From CAZVAR01 sp964625225 (GTDB taxonomy: Bacteria > Pseudomonadota > Alphaproteobacteria > JAJUGE01), in assembly GCA_964625225.1 (NCBI GenBank), contig CAZVAR010000146.1, forward strand, positions 1 through 8,574: 8,574 nucleotides of DNA. The letters run 5' to 3'. Below the pieces are notes generated by a model. That model was not told where the DNA came from. It made no database searches and was given only the letters and a program-made list of their open reading frames with translations. This document shows positions 1-6,624 of this stretch, one piece after another. A program made the translations under genes and the position numbers. Numbering within the stretch: position 1 is the stretch's first letter; every line of letters begins with the position of its first letter.

Positions 1-569
1 GCGCGACGGAACAGCCAGACGTAGAACGCGATGATCAGGATGGCCGGGCCGAAGCCGAAGAGGAGCAGCGCCCACGGGCTGCCGCCCGCCTCGATCGGCT
101 CGGCGCTGATCTCCACCCCGTGGGAGATCAGCAGCGCTTCGAGGCCGGGATCGACGAAGACGGGAACGACGGTCCTGAAATTGACGCCGGTTTCCGGCGC
201 GTCGGGCGCGGGATCGCGCCGCGTCGCCTCGGTCTCCGCCGGCGCCGCGCCGGTGCGCGGCGCCGGATAGGTCACCGGGTCGCGGAAGCGGCCCTCGATC
301 CTTTGACCCTGGCTGTAGATCGCCTCGACATTGCCCTTCGCGACCTCCGCCTTGAAGACCGTGTACGGGACCGTCATGGGCGTTTCGGAGCCCGCGACGA
401 ACCAGGACGCGAGCAGGTAGTTCAGGACCAGGATGAGCAGGAACAGCAGCCAGATCCGGCCCGACGGCCAGTCGGCGCGGGCGTTGCCGGAGGACCCGCC
501 GCGCCCGGCCTTCGCGCCTGCGCGCGATGCCGGCGCGGTGCTCCCGGCGCTCTGTTCCGGCCCTCTCAT
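1..569 (-). CDS. ftsH: FtsH-type ATP-dependent zinc metalloprotease, N-terminal part (runs off left edge)
   Basis: FtsH is a membrane-anchored hexameric AAA+ zinc protease that degrades damaged membrane proteins and some regulators. Only the first 189 codons are here; the AAA+ and HExxH domains lie beyond the left edge. Seen: a Gly/Ala/Ser-rich cytosolic leader (residues 1-33), a first membrane helix (about 38-58, WLLFLLILVLNYLLASWF), a periplasmic FtsH_ext-like domain starting VPYTVFKAEVAKGNVEAI (67-84), and a second membrane helix (about 165-187) ending in LFRR. This is the standard FtsH N-terminal plan. The periplasmic part carries a Pro/Ala/Glu-rich insert (about 101-128), and the N-terminal leader is longer than in housekeeping FtsH, so this may be a second, accessory copy. 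The start is the ATG at 569, preceded by a G-rich stretch as a weak ribosome binding site. It lies 208 bases downstream of the DUF1269 gene on the same strand. The family call is firm; which paralogue it is remains an inference. Confidence 0.88.
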   Translation of the reverse strand, partial: MRGPEQSAGSTAPASRAGAKAGRGGSSGNARADWPSGRIWLLFLLILVLNYLLASWFVAGSETPMTVPYTVFKAEVAKGNVEAIYSQGQRIEGRFRDPVTYPAPRTGAAPAETEATRRDPAPDAPETGVNFRTVVPVFVDPGLEALLISHGVEISAEPIEAGGSPWALLLFGFGPAILIIAFYVWLFRR

Positions 570-777
570 CCCGGCCCCCCGGGGGCAAGATCCGATCGTC
601 ATGTCGGCGCTGTCCGGCTGGCGGCCCGCGTCGGGCGCAAGGCGCTGCCGGACGCCCTCCAACTAACGGCCCGGCCCTGCGCCGGTTCCGCCGGCGGCCC
701 GGCCGCGGCACCGCGTCCGCCGCCGCCGGGGCCGCCCCGCAGACGCTCCGACGCGGGCCGCGCGAGGGCCGGCAGGC

Positions 778-1581
778 CTACGGTGCGAGCGCTTCCTTCG
801 CGAGGTCCAGCGCCTGTTTCAGCTTGCGCGATCGCCGCTCGTACTCCGCCCGGACCTGGTCGGCGCGCCGTTCGCACCGCTCCTTGATCTCACCCGCCGC
901 CCCGGCCGCCTGCTGCCGCAGGGCCTCCAGCTTCGTCTCGGCGTCGCGCCGCAGCAGATCGAGCCTCGCCTGCACCCGCTCGGACAGCGCCTTCAGCTTC
1001 CCCTCGACCTCCTCGATGCGCGACGACAGCGTCGCCTTGACCTCCCGGTAGGTGACCCGATCCCGTTCGGCCCGCAGCCGGGCGAGCTCGGTCTTGCGCG
1101 CCTCCGCCGCCTGCCGGAGCCGCTCGTCCTCGGCCTCGATCCGCAGGTCGCGCAGAACCAGGCCGCCGATCGCCTCCATCCGGGCGTCGAGCGGCATCTC
1201 CTCCTCCTCCGAGATCTCGGCGACGATCGCGCTCTTGCCCGGCGTCAGCGCCGCGGAAACCGCATCGGCGAAGTCGAGGCCGTCCCCCAGATCGATGACG
1301 TCGCGCCAGCCACCCATGAGCGCGCCGCCGGCCGCGCCGACCACCGCCGCGCCCGGGCCGCCGATCAGCCCGATCAAGCCGCCCAGCAGCGCCCCGATCG
1401 CCGCGCCGAACGGTCCCTTGGCTTCCCTCTCCTTGATCGAGATGCCGCCGTCGGCGTCCCGTGCGACCAGGACCCCCACATGAACCGTCAGAAGGCCTTC
1501 CGAATGAAGCTCCTCGAAGGCGGCGACGCCCTTGCGGCCCGCCTCTTCGTCGGGAAAGACCACGACAACGACCTTGTTCAT
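778..1581 (-). CDS. DUF1269 glycine-zipper membrane-associated protein with coiled-coil tail
   Basis: A 267-residue protein. The start VVVVVFPDEEAGRKGVAAFE is the beta-strand opening typical of DUF1269 proteins. It is followed by KEREAKGPFGAAIGALLGG and a glycine-zipper segment (about 56-91, repeated GxxxG/GG) that probably inserts into or packs on a membrane. DUF1269-like sequence extends to about 150. Residues 150-262 are rich in Glu, Arg, Ala and Leu and read as a long coiled coil, an extension beyond the basic domain. No catalytic motif is visible. The start is the ATG at 1581, with a very good ribosome binding site (AGGAGG about 5 bases upstream); the frame is open further upstream but that part reads as arginine-rich shadow sequence. 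It is followed 208 bases later by the FtsH-type protease on the same strand, so the two may be co-transcribed. A role in membrane stress or protease targeting is inference from the neighbour. Function of DUF1269 is unknown. Confidence 0.85.
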   Translation of the reverse strand: MNKVVVVVFPDEEAGRKGVAAFEELHSEGLLTVHVGVLVARDADGGISIKEREAKGPFGAAIGALLGGLIGLIGGPGAAVVGAAGGALMGGWRDVIDLGDGLDFADAVSAALTPGKSAIVAEISEEEEMPLDARMEAIGGLVLRDLRIEAEDERLRQAAEARKTELARLRAERDRVTYREVKATLSSRIEEVEGKLKALSERVQARLDLLRRDAETKLEALRQQAAGAAGEIKERCERRADQVRAEYERRSRKLKQALDLAKEALAP

Positions 1582-2024
1582 GACTGCCTCCTCGAAGCCG
1601 CCATTCGCCGCTGGTCCCGGACCGGCGGACGCAAGCGGGGCCGGACGAACGGCCGGGCGCGCCGGATCGCGGGAGCCGTGAGGCCTGCGGCCGTACGAGC
1701 ATAAGGATAAGGCGAGACACCGCCGATGCCGACCCCGCGGAGCGACATCGCCCCCCGCCTGTCGCCGCGCCGCTTGTCGCCCGGGCGGCGAAGAACCGCA
1801 GGCGGAGAGCCGGTCCGGCCGGAACGCGGACGGCACACACCCCGCCGGGCATGACCGCCGATGCACCGCCCGCGCCGGCGACGGTGAGCGGGCGGCGGCA
1901 TCGCCTCGGGCGACGGCGTCCTCGGCGGCAGCCTGTTCGGGATCGCGGCCTTCTCCGCCGCCGCGGCGGCGGCATGGCCAAGAACCCTTTGGGCCGTAGA
2001 GGCACCGTGCTGTATGAAAGTCGC
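1582..2024. other. Intergenic stretch without a convincing gene, at the edge of the accessory patch
   Basis: No ORF here looks real; open frames are Arg/Pro/Gly-rich GC artefacts. An AT-richer island (about 1699-1712) upstream of the DUF1269 gene could hold its promoter; on the minus strand it contains TATGCT, but I see no good -35 box. At about 1890-1990 one plus frame reads as a short Gly/Ala-rich hydrophobic peptide with no start codon, perhaps a relic of a membrane protein. Composition drops from very GC-rich to moderately GC-rich near 2000, just before the HEPN gene. Confidence 0.5.
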
Positions 2025-3386
2025 ATGGCAACCCTACAAGACCAGATCAGGATAATCATCGAGGAGCTCACACGGCTCCAAACAATTCCTGCGGCTCAGC
2101 GCAACAAGGACGATAACTTTCCGCTACCGCGCATGCTTGGCGTAGGAAACGGCCGCTCCATCGTACTGTCTCGGAAGATCGACGATATGATCAGCATGGT
2201 CGCCGACCAGCTGTTGGCGGCCGATTCGTCCCTGTCCTCGAAAGTCACCCGTGCTGAATGGCACGCGTTGGTTCGTCAGGCGCTCGGTCCGGCGCTCGCG
2301 ATGATCGATCTGGACGTCGATCCAGCTGAGAATGCTAAGATCGTTCTTGCCGAAATCAGGACCGTACTGAGCACGCGTGTCACCAGCTACAGCATGCGTG
2401 AGTTCACCTTCGGATGCACGCTTTTCGGCAATACGGCCATCAAACCATTCTCAATCGGACCGGTTCGCTTCGAGTCCCGATTGGAATGGCTGGCTCGAAA
2501 GAGCACCGACGGATCGGTTTCGGCGACAACGCGCCGTCGAGTTGAACAAGCATGGGCAGGCAAGCGGCTAAGAAAGCGAAAGCCATCGTTAGACAGTATA
2601 TGCGAAAGCGGGATCCTCGATGCCATCGGCAGCTGTCCCTTTGTTTGCAGCGTCACGACAACCGGGTTGGCTAAAGAAGCAGGACTTGAGAAGGCGCTGA
2701 CCGCGGCTCGGCTGGCAATCACCGCAGTTGCACTGCTCTGGCGAACCCCGTCCCTCGCGCTCGAGGGGATGAATCTGTTGTTCGACCGCCGCATACACCG
2801 CCAAACGACGCTCAGTTTCATGCCCGGAAAGATTGCGAGCTCTGGAATCCGCCTGTCGCACATGCCGCACGGACCCGGGCTGAAGGAGGGCGAATGGGAG
2901 GCGGCGTTTGCAGAGTGTGCGGATCTGTTCAGCGTTGTCGCGGAGATTCTGGACTATGTGATCGACGCCAACGGTAACGTCGGTCGACCGACCATGATGA
3001 ACGCGCTCGCACAGGCCTTGCTGTGGTTTCATGAAGGGTGTCGAGAGACTGTTACGTTGATGGCCATAGTGAAGTATTCGGCGACGCTCGACGCGCTAGC
3101 GTGTGGCGGCAAGGCTGCCGGGATTCGACGGCTCATCACCGCGCGGCTCGACATCCAAGACAGCACGCCAATTTGGCCGAATGGCCCGACCCTCAAGCAA
3201 GCAGTGGACGAAATCTATAGCGACGGCCGAAGCCGCACGATTCACGGTACCAATGTAAGATTGGGCCACGATTGGACTGCGACGAGAGGCCTCGCCGAGC
3301 AGTTCGCGCGGCGTTGCCTAATCAATTGTATCGATTGGGCCGCACAGAACTCGTCGTCGGACGATCCGAGGCGGCTGTCTCGATGA
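2025..3386 (+). CDS. Apea-like HEPN domain protein (putative RNase, possible defence function)
   Basis: A 453-residue soluble protein. Near its C-terminus it carries IYSDGRSRTIHGTN, which fits the Apea-like HEPN signature (Y-x-x-x-R-S-x-x-x-HG). The R-x4-H pair is Arg402 and His407, the catalytic motif of HEPN ribonucleases. The preceding 400 residues are mostly helical-looking and contain no motif I recognise. Known of the family: many HEPN proteins are metal-independent RNases in toxin-antitoxin, abortive-infection or CRISPR-linked systems, but no partner antitoxin or nucleotidyltransferase is encoded beside this one. The start is the ATG at 2025 (GAAAG 5 bases upstream). GTG 2007 (AGAGG upstream) and ATG 1974 are in-frame alternatives. 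Codon choice is less GC-biased than in flanking genes: the line from 2041 to 2100 has about 32 G/C of 60, against about 50 of 60 at 661-720. With an IS relic 22 bases downstream, this suggests acquisition by transfer. The HEPN call is fairly sure; the defence role is inference. Confidence 0.7.
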   Translation: MATLQDQIRIIIEELTRLQTIPAAQRNKDDNFPLPRMLGVGNGRSIVLSRKIDDMISMVADQLLAADSSLSSKVTRAEWHALVRQALGPALAMIDLDVDPAENAKIVLAEIRTVLSTRVTSYSMREFTFGCTLFGNTAIKPFSIGPVRFESRLEWLARKSTDGSVSATTRRRVEQAWAGKRLRKRKPSLDSICESGILDAIGSCPFVCSVTTTGLAKEAGLEKALTAARLAITAVALLWRTPSLALEGMNLLFDRRIHRQTTLSFMPGKIASSGIRLSHMPHGPGLKEGEWEAAFAECADLFSVVAEILDYVIDANGNVGRPTMMNALAQALLWFHEGCRETVTLMAIVKYSATLDALACGGKAAGIRRLITARLDIQDSTPIWPNGPTLKQAVDEIYSDGRSRTIHGTNVRLGHDWTATRGLAEQFARRCLINCIDWAAQNSSSDDPRRLSR

Positions 3387-3407
3387 CTGCCGCCATACGG
3401 ACCCCGA

Positions 3408-3497
3408 CCGGAAGAACTCGTCACGGACAGTTCCGTTGAAGCGCTCGACGAAGCCGTTGGTGCGGGGCGCTGCAGACAGATGCTTCTTTGGTCGTCT
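3408..3497 (-). pseudogene. IS481-like transposase relic (DDE catalytic-Glu region)
   Basis: On the minus strand, positions 3470 to 3408 read NGFVERFNGTVRDEFF within an Ala-Pro-Arg-Thr context. This is the conserved segment around the catalytic Glu of the DDE/rve transposase core, closest to IS481-family enzymes. A Lys/Arg-rich lead-in continues to 3497, where an in-frame stop (3498-3500) ends it; downstream the frame runs into non-homologous sequence. Only about 30 codons of a roughly 300-codon gene remain, so this is a dead fragment. It sits 22 bases after the HEPN gene stop and marks that gene's right flank as a former insertion site. Confidence 0.7.
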
Positions 3498-3499
3498 TC

Positions 3500-3655
3500 A
3501 TGAGGAAGGACAATAATCGCTATCTGCTTGAGACCTCGCCCTGCGGCTGTACTGTTTTATTAGGGCCAACCGGGCTGGACGTAGAGACCCTGACAGACTG
3601 CCTTCGGGAGGGGTACGCTGAATGGAAGACACCGGGATTGCGGTCGACACCCTGA
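3500..3655 (+). CDS. Possible 51-residue small ORF overlapping the secreted-protein gene
   Basis: ATG at 3500 opens a 51-codon frame (MRKDNNRYLLETSPCGC...), ending with a TGA at 3653-3655 whose last base is the first base of an internal ATG (TGATG) of the next gene. Such a junction would permit translational coupling. Against it: no ribosome binding site before 3500, no recognisable family, and 34 bases of overlap with the next gene's preferred start. It may be chance, or the tail of an older gene. Confidence 0.2.
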   Translation: MRKDNNRYLLETSPCGCTVLLGPTGLDVETLTDCLREGYAEWKTPGLRSTP

Positions 3656-4137
3656 TGACGAGGTTTCTCGTCGGCATCGGAATGCTGTTCCTCGCGTCCG
3701 GCACGCTCGCGTCGCTTTCGCCGGCGCGGGCGCAGGAGACCCTGAGCTGGCATGGACGTGCCGAGGGAGGCACAATCTCGCTCTCCTATGGCATTCCCGA
3801 TTCCGATTACGCACTGCTTTCCTTCAGCTGTACGCCTGACGGTGAGGGGGTGATCTTCACCTATGCTTACGAGCCGATCCAGTCCCGCGAAGGCGCCGAA
3901 GTTGAAGTCCTGCTTCAGGTCAGGGATATCGAAGTTGGGATCCCGACAAAGGGATTCCGGCTCGAACTCGATGATGCATTCCTTGTCCAGGGGAAGACCC
4001 AGCTCGATGACCGGCTCGTCGAGCTCATAACCTCCCGCGGAATACTGATGGTCTTCGTTGAAGACGGTTCGGAAGAATACCCGCTGGACGGGGCGCGCGA
4101 GGCCGCCGCGCATCTCATAGAGAATTGTAGAAGCTAA
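3622..4137 (+). CDS. Small exported protein of unknown function
   Basis: A 171-residue protein. A hydrophobic stretch (about 15-33) is followed by SPARA|QE, a good signal peptidase I site after Ala37, so a mature protein of about 134 residues is probably released to the periplasm. The mature part looks mainly beta-strand, with a helical C-terminus (EYPLDGAREAAAHLIENC). It has exactly two cysteines, Cys70 and Cys169, which could form a disulfide after export. I recognise no domain. The start at ATG 3622 is chosen because GGGAGGGG lies 8 bases upstream. The in-frame ATG at 3655 would give a cleaner, positively charged signal-peptide start and abuts a TGA (TGATG), so it remains a real alternative. 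The gene stands alone between two IS relics, and no functional partner is visible. Confidence 0.65.
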   Translation: MEDTGIAVDTLMTRFLVGIGMLFLASGTLASLSPARAQETLSWHGRAEGGTISLSYGIPDSDYALLSFSCTPDGEGVIFTYAYEPIQSREGAEVEVLLQVRDIEVGIPTKGFRLELDDAFLVQGKTQLDDRLVELITSRGILMVFVEDGSEEYPLDGAREAAAHLIENCRS

Positions 4138-4318
4138 ATTCTGAAGATGAATGGCCGATACGGCCGATCTCCGCACGATATGCGGCGCATGCCTTCCCTA
4201 TTCCCCGCAGCGCGGGGCACGCCGGAAGAGTCGGGCGGCCGCCCGGCCCCGGCAGGCTGGCCGCCGGTCTCCCGCGACGGATCGAAGCCGAACGGCCGCG
4301 ACCGGCCAGGAGCGCAGC

Positions 4319-4369
4319 TCACCGCAGCCCGCCGATCATCTGCTCCTCGCTGAAGCGGCTCTTCTTCAT
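4319..4369 (-). pseudogene. IS3-family transposase OrfA start fragment (16 codons)
   Basis: On the minus strand, ATG at 4369 reads MKKSRFSEEQMIGGLR and then TGA (4321-4319). This is the well-known opening of IS3-family (IS407-like) OrfA proteins, normally followed by a helix-turn-helix of which nothing is left. An AGGAGAC ribosome binding site precedes it. The fragment is a decayed IS start, not a functional gene; a de novo 16-residue peptide is possible but unlikely. Confidence 0.7.
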
Positions 4370-4370
4370 C

Positions 4371-4391
4371 GTCCGTCTCCTGGAGACGGAC
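4371..4391. repeat. 21-base perfect palindrome over the IS3-type ribosome binding site
   Basis: Arms GTCCGTCTCC (4371-4380) and GGAGACGGAC (4382-4391) are perfectly complementary around one central base. The minus-strand GGAG used as ribosome binding site by the IS3-type fragment lies inside the dyad. In RNA it could hide that site; in DNA it could be a protein-binding site. Confidence 0.6.
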
Positions 4392-4508
4392 TCTCGTACC
4401 GACCGCGGGAGCCTCAGGAAAGCGGATCAGGATGCTTACCCACGGCCCGGGCATGGCGGGAGGCAATGCCGGCTGATCGACATAGGCTTCCCGCGCGGTC
4501 AATCGGAC

Positions 4509-5435
4509 TCAAGCCGGCAGCCGTCCCGGCCATGTCCCTTTACGTACCAGGCTCCGGATCTCCTGACGGGTCAGACTCACGAGCGCGCGGGCGGCGGGAC
4601 TCAGCGGCCGTCCGACCGATGTCGTGAGAGCCATACGACGCTGCACCGTAGGCTCGACCAGGCGGCTGGCGGCGAGAACACCCGCTTTGAGCTGCAGTCG
4701 GAAGGGCGCGGCACCCGCGACCGTGTAGCCGATGCCTGCCCGCACCATTTCCCGCAGCGAGCAGAGACTGTCGACCTCCGCGATAACTGAGAGTGACAGC
4801 CGCAATCGGGCGGCTTCGCGTTCCACCAGGCGGCGCAGGCTATGCACGGTGCCGGGCAGGACCAGCGGAAGCTCCCCGAGCATCCGGAAGGGAACGGTCG
4901 GCGCGGCGACGTGCCGATCCCCCGCCGGGCCGATCAGCATGAGATCCTCAAGCAGCAGGTCCTCGCACAAGAGATGGTGCGACACCGGAGGCTCGTAGAT
5001 GATTGCCGCATCGAGAACGCCGTCGACGAGCCAGTCACGCAGATGGCCGCCGAAGCCTTCGTGCAGACTCACCAGCACGTTCGGGAATTCCCGCCGGAGG
5101 CGGCCGACGAGGATGGCACCGACGGCCTCGGCCATGGCGGGTGTCATGCCGAGCCGGACCTCGCCGCCCGGTGTGGTCCGGAGAGCCGCCAGTTCATCGC
5201 GCAAGGTGTCGAGACGCCGCTGGATCTCGCGGGCATGCGCCAGTACCAGCTGCCCCGCTTCCGTCGGCACGATCCCTGTTCCGTGCCGATCGAGCAGGGT
5301 CGCCCCCATCTCCTGCTCCAGGGCGGCGATTCTGCGGCTGATCGCCGGCTGCGAGATTCCGAGCCTTATGGCCGCCCGGGTGATGCTGCCTGCCTCGACC
5401 GCTGCGGCGAAGTAGACGAACTGCTTGATGTCCAT
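4509..5435 (-). CDS. LysR-family transcriptional regulator
   Basis: A 308-residue protein of normal LysR length. The N-terminal winged helix-turn-helix (about 1-60) starts MDIKQFVYFAAAVEAGSITR and contains the recognition-helix pattern GISQPAISRRIAALE (27-41) and LLDRHGTGIVPTEAG (47-61). A linker helix (about 62-88) leads into the substrate-binding domain (about 92-295; GEVRLGMTPAMAEAVGAIL opening, RAGIGYTVAGAA near 232-243), which senses a small-molecule co-inducer. The start is the ATG at 5435 because it begins the conserved helix and has AAGGGCAG upstream; the frame is open to about 5711, but that extension is antisense to the divergent gene. It is divergent from the TAXI binding-protein gene with 178 bases between them, the classic arrangement in which a LysR protein controls the neighbouring operon and itself. 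The ligand is probably the substrate or product of that module (inference). Confidence 0.93.
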   Translation of the reverse strand: MDIKQFVYFAAAVEAGSITRAAIRLGISQPAISRRIAALEQEMGATLLDRHGTGIVPTEAGQLVLAHAREIQRRLDTLRDELAALRTTPGGEVRLGMTPAMAEAVGAILVGRLRREFPNVLVSLHEGFGGHLRDWLVDGVLDAAIIYEPPVSHHLLCEDLLLEDLMLIGPAGDRHVAAPTVPFRMLGELPLVLPGTVHSLRRLVEREAARLRLSLSVIAEVDSLCSLREMVRAGIGYTVAGAAPFRLQLKAGVLAASRLVEPTVQRRMALTTSVGRPLSPAARALVSLTRQEIRSLVRKGTWPGRLPA

Positions 5436-5479
5436 AGCTGCCCTTGGACCGAAGTGGTGGACCTCGATCGTAATAGACC

Positions 5480-5496
5480 CATGCCGATCTGGCATG
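5480..5496. promoter_or_regulatory. Candidate LysR-type operator (T-N11-A dyad)
   Basis: CATGCC, five bases, GGCATG: a perfect 6-bp dyad in the divergent region between the LysR gene and the binding-protein gene. The inner part (5482-5494) is T, eleven bases, A, matching the LysR recognition rule. It lies 45 bases upstream of the LysR start and 117 bases upstream of the binding-protein start, suited to autoregulation plus activation of the divergent operon. Confidence 0.6.
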
Positions 5497-5546
5497 CTCT
5501 CGATGTCGGTTCGTGTGGTTGGCGAGCGGCGCTGCCTGCGCCATGC

Positions 5547-5569
5547 TGCTGCGCTGAAATGACGCAGCA
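5547..5569 (+). promoter_or_regulatory. Hairpin in the leader of the binding-protein gene
   Basis: TGCTGCG and CGCAGCA pair perfectly around a 9-base loop, about 45 bases before the ATG at 5614. A second possible stem (CCCGGAC 5570-5576 with GTCCGGG 5597-5603) would overlap the first bases of the GGGAG ribosome binding site (5601-5605). Both could shape translation or be chance in GC-rich DNA. Confidence 0.3.
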
Positions 5570-5613
5570 CCCGGACTCCATGGCCGGGACGCGCAGGTCC
5601 GGGAGACGAGCGC

Positions 5614-6624
5614 ATGACGACATCAACGGGTCGAGCGCAGCCCGCAGTTTCCTGCCTGGCGGCGCTGGGATTGCTCGCCCTTGCTGCCCCAGTCGGGGCA
5701 TCTGAGCCCAAGCTGCCGACTACGATGGTCTGGACAGCCTACGACATCGGCGGCGCAGGCTACGCCGAAGCCAGCGCGATGGCCGACGCCTTCATGAAGG
5801 CTTACGGGGTGCGGGTGCGCGTAATCCCCTCCGGTACCTCGATCGGGCGTCTGCTGCCGATGTCGACCGGGAAGGCGGGCTATGGCTTCCTCGCCACCGA
5901 GGTGTATTTCGCGACCGAGGGCGTCTATGACTTTGCTGTGCAGGATTGGGGGCCCCAGGACCTGCGTGTCGTTCTCGGCCGTCCTGCCGGGTTCGGCATT
6001 GCCGTCGGCGCGGACTCCGGCGTACGCAAGGTCGCCGATCTGAAGGGTAAGCGGATCGGCTATGTGAAGGGGAACCCGTCGGTCAACGTGAAAACCGATG
6101 CCGTACTGGCCTTCGCCGGGCTCGGTCGGGACGATATCAGAGTCGTCTGGTTCGGCAGCTACGCAACCCTGAAATCCGCTGTGCTGGCAAACCAGATCGA
6201 CGGGTTCGGCAGCGTCTCCGCCTCCGGGCATATGCGGGAGATCGAGGCGTCACCACGCGGCCTCGCCTGGGCCGAGATGCCGGCCGCCGACCAAGCCGGA
6301 TGGGAGCGCGTGCGAGCGGTCGTCGACTTCATGGCTCCCTTGGCCGATCCTGATGCCGTGGGTTCCACGCCGGAGCATTCTCAGGAATTGGCCAGCTACC
6401 GCTTTCCGCTGCTGACCACCTACGCCCGGACCGCTGCCGACGAAGTCTACGCCTTCACCAAGGCGGCCGATGAGACATTCGAGACCTACTCGGCCGCCAC
6501 CGCGGGCGCTAGGCACTGGGCCGTGAACAAGGCCGGCAAGCCGCCTGCCGACGCCCCTTGGCACGAGGGAGCCATCCGCTACCTCAAGGAACGAGGCATC
6601 TGGACTGCCGACGACCAGGCCTAG
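5614..6624 (+). CDS. TAXI-family TRAP transporter solute-binding protein, cut short by an in-frame TAG
   Basis: A periplasmic binding protein that would deliver a substrate to a TRAP transporter. Before the stop it has 336 residues. The signal peptide spans about 1-29 (hydrophobic 11-28, likely cut after Ala29). The TAXI fold (Pfam NMT1_3-like) opens with MVWTAYDIGGAGYAEASAMADAF (split here: MVWTAYDIGG, then AGYAEASAMADAF), then VRVIPSGTSIGRLLPMSTGK, VADLKGKRIGYVKGNPS, and YATLKSAVLANQIDGFG. Close to the end, WHEGAIRYLKERGIWTADDQ is the point from which longer TAXI proteins go on with a C-terminal helical tail. Here TAG (6622-6624) intervenes, and the tail follows in the same frame. The start is ATG 5614 with GGGAG 8 bases upstream. 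The neighbours are a divergent LysR regulator and a downstream dioxygenase. No TRAP membrane subunits are in the window, so the protein may be an orphan or use a transporter elsewhere. Family call firm; functional state uncertain. Confidence 0.85.
   Translation: MTTSTGRAQPAVSCLAALGLLALAAPVGASEPKLPTTMVWTAYDIGGAGYAEASAMADAFMKAYGVRVRVIPSGTSIGRLLPMSTGKAGYGFLATEVYFATEGVYDFAVQDWGPQDLRVVLGRPAGFGIAVGADSGVRKVADLKGKRIGYVKGNPSVNVKTDAVLAFAGLGRDDIRVVWFGSYATLKSAVLANQIDGFGSVSASGHMREIEASPRGLAWAEMPAADQAGWERVRAVVDFMAPLADPDAVGSTPEHSQELASYRFPLLTTYARTAADEVYAFTKAADETFETYSAATAGARHWAVNKAGKPPADAPWHEGAIRYLKERGIWTADDQA

Larger units (their letters stand above)
4138..4508. other. Intergenic stretch with IS debris between the exported protein and the LysR gene
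   Basis: No full gene is supported. The stretch holds the IS3-type start fragment and its palindrome (4319-4391). The minus strand has an open frame from TTG 4502 whose first 35 or so codons (TAREAYVDQPALPPAMPG...) are less Arg-biased than usual shadow ORFs, but there is no ribosome binding site or family match, and it runs antisense through the palindrome. It could be the end of a gene broken by the IS. No clear terminator for the LysR gene is seen. Confidence 0.45.

Noticed and set aside
570..777. GC-rich repeats between the DUF1269 and FtsH genes as a terminator
   Set aside because: Short GC inverted repeats are expected at this base composition, and no T run follows on the minus strand, so termination is not supported.
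120..887. Long plus-strand open frame (255 codons)
   Set aside because: It is antisense to the FtsH gene and rich in Arg, Pro and Gly, as expected from GC-rich shadow frames; no ribosome binding site or family pattern.
890..2071. 393-codon minus-strand frame over the DUF1269 gene
   Set aside because: An alternate frame of the DUF1269 gene with Arg/Gly-rich composition; the true frame has a strong ribosome binding site and recognisable domain.
3520..4176. 218-codon minus-strand frame
   Set aside because: Antisense to the exported protein, whose plus-strand frame has a signal peptide and good ribosome binding site.
5614..5700. Lipoprotein signal in the TAXI binding protein (Cys14)
   Set aside because: The Cys lies at the start of the hydrophobic stretch rather than after it, so it is not a lipobox.
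4842..5705. 287-codon plus-strand frame
   Set aside because: Antisense to the LysR gene, which has clear family motifs along its whole length.
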